Positions 44,101 to 45,201 of a stretch of DNA of 45,201 nt are shown here, one piece after another (positions within the stretch are counted from its first letter, which is position 1; each line of letters starts with the position of its first letter). Below the pieces are notes generated by a model, which saw nothing but the letters and a program-made list of their open reading frames with translations, had not been told where the DNA came from and searched no databases. A program made the translations under genes and the position numbers. This DNA is from Kiritimatiellia bacterium (GTDB lineage Bacteria > Verrucomicrobiota > Kiritimatiellia > RFP12 > UBA1067): contig JAFQYM010000065.1 of assembly GCA_017406465.1 (NCBI GenBank), positions 1-45,201 of the forward strand. Direction: 5' to 3'.

Positions 44101-45201
44101 GGTGCCGACGGACTACAACGCATCCGCCACCAACGCGGCGAATCCCTTTGCGGGACAGGGCGGCGCCGGGTTCGCGTCCTTCGACGAGCTGTCGCGCACC
44201 ATCCGCGCCCAGACCGCGATCGGCAGGACGATCAACGCCGACAACCCCGAGCTCAAGACGATGGCGCTCGACGTCTTCTACGAACTCGAGGAGGCGAGGC
44301 CGTACCTGGATATCGACGATGACAACAACATCCTGGGGTTCAAGGAGATCAACGGCGAGAAGCCCGGCGAGCTCATCGTCGCCGCGGCGCTGAAGGCCGC
44401 GGTCGCCAGGCGCACCGCCGCCTGCGTCGCCGAGCTGGCGACGCTCCAGAACGGCGTCGCGCTCGATGTCGAGAAGTACACCGGACCCGCCGGGATGACG
44501 GCGCTCAAGGCGGCGATCAGGGATGCCTTCCCGGCCGAGATCAACCGCTTCGCGGTGGTCGCCCGGGCGGAGGCACGGCCCGTCGGCGAACTCCTTCCGG
44601 GCGAAGTCCTGAAGCGCGGCAACAACATCTTCGGACTCGACCTTGAATACGTCCGCAGGCAGGGGAAGCTCGAAGCGCTGAAGACGATAGTCCTCGGAAT
44701 GATGATTTCCAACGCCCGCCTCGAATACTTGCAGCTCCAGCGCAGCAATCCCGCCGCCGCCAACCAGCTGATGGAGCGGTGGCTGAGCCAGCGGGAGCCC
44801 CTCGGTGACGATTTGAAAACGCTCATGATGATCGACGGCGCCGCGCTGAGGGGACTTCAGGCGTCGCTCCTCAACGGCGATCTGCCGCTCGACGGCAGCA
44901 TCAATCTGCCGACGGTGCTTCTGCTGCAGAACCTCTCGAAGTTAGGTGGCGAACGCGCCAACGGGGAGCTGATCAACGCGGACGCGGGGTTCGCGAACCC
45001 CAATCCCGGCGAGAACTACATCATGCTCCTCAGGAACGGGCTCACTCCCGAGAGGATCGCCCAGTTCTGCAACGTAGCAAACGAACCGAATCAGGAGAAC
45101 GTAGAAAACGAGCCGAATCAAGGGTTGGCGGACAGCCGTATGACCTCGAAGGTCTCCTCGCTCTTTTCAATCCTCTCCAACCTGTACGTGATCGGCAGGT
45201 G
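41171..45201 (+). CDS. Large putative T3SS effector, 3'-truncated by the window edge
   Basis: An open frame from ATG 41171 (AAGGAGAG upstream) runs 1343 codons to the window end without a stop. The start MLDGISQSLVNIASKVGKGD follows both a T3SS box and an extended -10. No family recognised. Residues about 60-130 form a helical domain ending YRPITARTVKQLV (117-129), which matches KPLTAR and KPLSAA segments of two other proteins here. Residues about 459-476 (TLTLNDDGSIDVTLS) resemble the IADNGDVTITMTY strands of the protein at 24633. The remaining 850 residues are mostly helical and Ala/Arg/Asn-rich. Length and regulation argue for a secreted substrate, but its activity is unknown. The reading frame was followed by eye through the whole stretch. 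Confidence 0.65.
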   Translation, partial: MLDGISQSLVNIASKVGKGDFDKEITFDEQSGKFTVNRNADHVGRGDHNYFQNETPTELGRQNAEIRNAIALALQDFLTDGGVAVGESQKKALDEIFTTLFGAADATGNFGKDMEIYRPITARTVKQLVTKAQRAHAQAALEALPAGSAKIDNAEKLIAKLCANASLHGKTNTVQKMVEKLEIDLAKCGAKLEAATTERARAKVEASIVATVDKFIREASQLDAEMPGADFAIELAIEEYTDSTGKFLGPGFCAQFHKRAMGMIEPGMTYDAFKAKIAEALPGIVNEARANASSPLVFSSRQPGVPQPADVGLSHEKMNAVRAEFQGSVANGQTLVQNGTNLTSVPRFSIGADKFDTTVFLRGQPKPSDNSRSMDESFTANMRSRGEARPLVKLVNPDGSVISLQRCVASHVDTVCGGAGVQSTAVKAAMMLDLGRLVGGIAEDLHLDGKLREGLKQGCDCTLTLNDDGSIDVTLSTKPESSVECSLTLRISTEGERSLVSFSGVKTSDAFADKVEQAERRSAFVARMNPDTGSIVKMAAAKLAEIKQYVEAPNVSARIGEENMNSLQVSVTGLFNGLIGELRRLANDPAARLKKTPDQYERDFATQIENLRQRTLARVQSNLFLAVDFKKSFNDIAAKCNAAAGRLNAAGMNGLAYVVRDFMVRTNTYLADLRSNFILSGEVSERAAKELTTAVKAFARRAIDVLASLNDKPTAEDAVAFATGLKSLRFPVLAFRTFSEGARTAMLSASGLLSTEAVDRAAIGKPGYGPVAKAVSDFADVVNNLLSQARGWGNNAQALEFRSLAEGRLRRIIQTVVSGIDSGADLSQGIGGVLAEELAPIFGTFANYERQNIQDTFSRKADAHIATLQDIRNNGVSVNGVRVPLSEAQRADVDDAIARIGALKDGLQNVQGDNRTITREGLVAFMSRLDGAVGKFMEKLANPGPSRAPKQNFFAKAFGGLGGKLDGDADYRIALPAVPTDYNASATNAANPFAGQGGAGFASFDELSRTIRAQTAIGRTINADNPELKTMALDVFYELEEARPYLDIDDDNNILGFKEINGEKPGELIVAAALKAAVARRTAACVAELATLQNGVALDVEKYTGPAGMTALKAAIRDAFPAEINRFAVVARAEARPVGELLPGEVLKRGNNIFGLDLEYVRRQGKLEALKTIVLGMMISNARLEYLQLQRSNPAAANQLMERWLSQREPLGDDLKTLMMIDGAALRGLQASLLNGDLPLDGSINLPTVLLLQNLSKLGGERANGELINADAGFANPNPGENYIMLLRNGLTPERIAQFCNVANEPNQENVENEPNQGLADSRMTSKVSSLFSILSNLYVIGR

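Noticed and set aside
1..45201. tRNA or rRNA genes
   Set aside because: No tRNA cloverleaf with a GTTCGAATC-type arm or conserved rRNA segment was found by reading both strands.

Overview
This 45.2 kb window looks like a chromosomal contig from a host-associated bacterium of the PVC group, most likely a Kiritimatiellota or Verrucomicrobiota lineage. That placement is an inference from four things: the high GC of the backbone, the giant InlB-repeat/GIGGG-repeat surface protein, the palindromic GGTAGGGGCG elements, and a type III secretion locus resembling no proteobacterial one I can name in detail. No rRNA, tRNA or taxonomic marker gene is present, so the placement is tentative.

Layout. (1) Positions 1-13804 hold the 3' part of a very large repetitive surface/secreted protein of at least 4600 residues. 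(2) 13805-15191 is an AAA+ ATPase of the ATPase_2/DUF234 type behind an unusual palindromic operator. (3) 15192-17959 is accessory DNA: REP-like elements, a 208-bp nested foldback, a three-gene DUF4417 cassette, and a structured non-coding stretch with interleaved inverted repeats. (4) 17960-23992 is an AT-richer, translationally coupled four-gene restriction-modification operon: a beta-class amino-methyltransferase, a C5-cytosine methyltransferase, an McrB-like AAA+ motor and an LlaJI-type nuclease. (5) 23993-24560 has no gene but holds a degenerate TAGGGTCGGT array and a MITE-like inverted-repeat element. (6) 24561-45201 is a type III secretion (T3SS) translocon/effector locus. It contains a SycD/LcrH chaperone, SctE- and SctB-type translocators, four tandem small coiled-coil proteins reminiscent of EspA/SseB filament subunits, two CesT-type chaperones, and several large putative effectors. 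One effector carries a C-terminal HD phosphohydrolase domain. Another begins at 41171 and runs off the window end.

The most striking observation is a bipartite motif, GTAACC-N14(15)-GTGTATACA, found six times. Every copy lies 20-80 bp upstream of a translocator or putative effector gene or operon. It resembles an ECF/HrpL-style promoter and probably defines a T3SS regulon. The small coiled-coil operon and one CesT chaperone instead have extended -10 TGnTATAAT promoters, suggesting two-tier control. Three putative effectors share a domain with a KP[LI][ST]A motif near residue 110. A 61-residue mini-gene duplicates the N-terminus of one effector. The apparatus genes (export gate, ATPase, secretin, needle) are not in this window and are presumably elsewhere.

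How the parts fit: secreted translocators and filament-like proteins would form a conduit into a target cell, the SycD- and CesT-type chaperones would hold their cargo before export, and the large proteins would be delivered. The giant protein could act as an adhesin. The restriction operon appears to be an independent horizontally acquired defence module inserted beside it.
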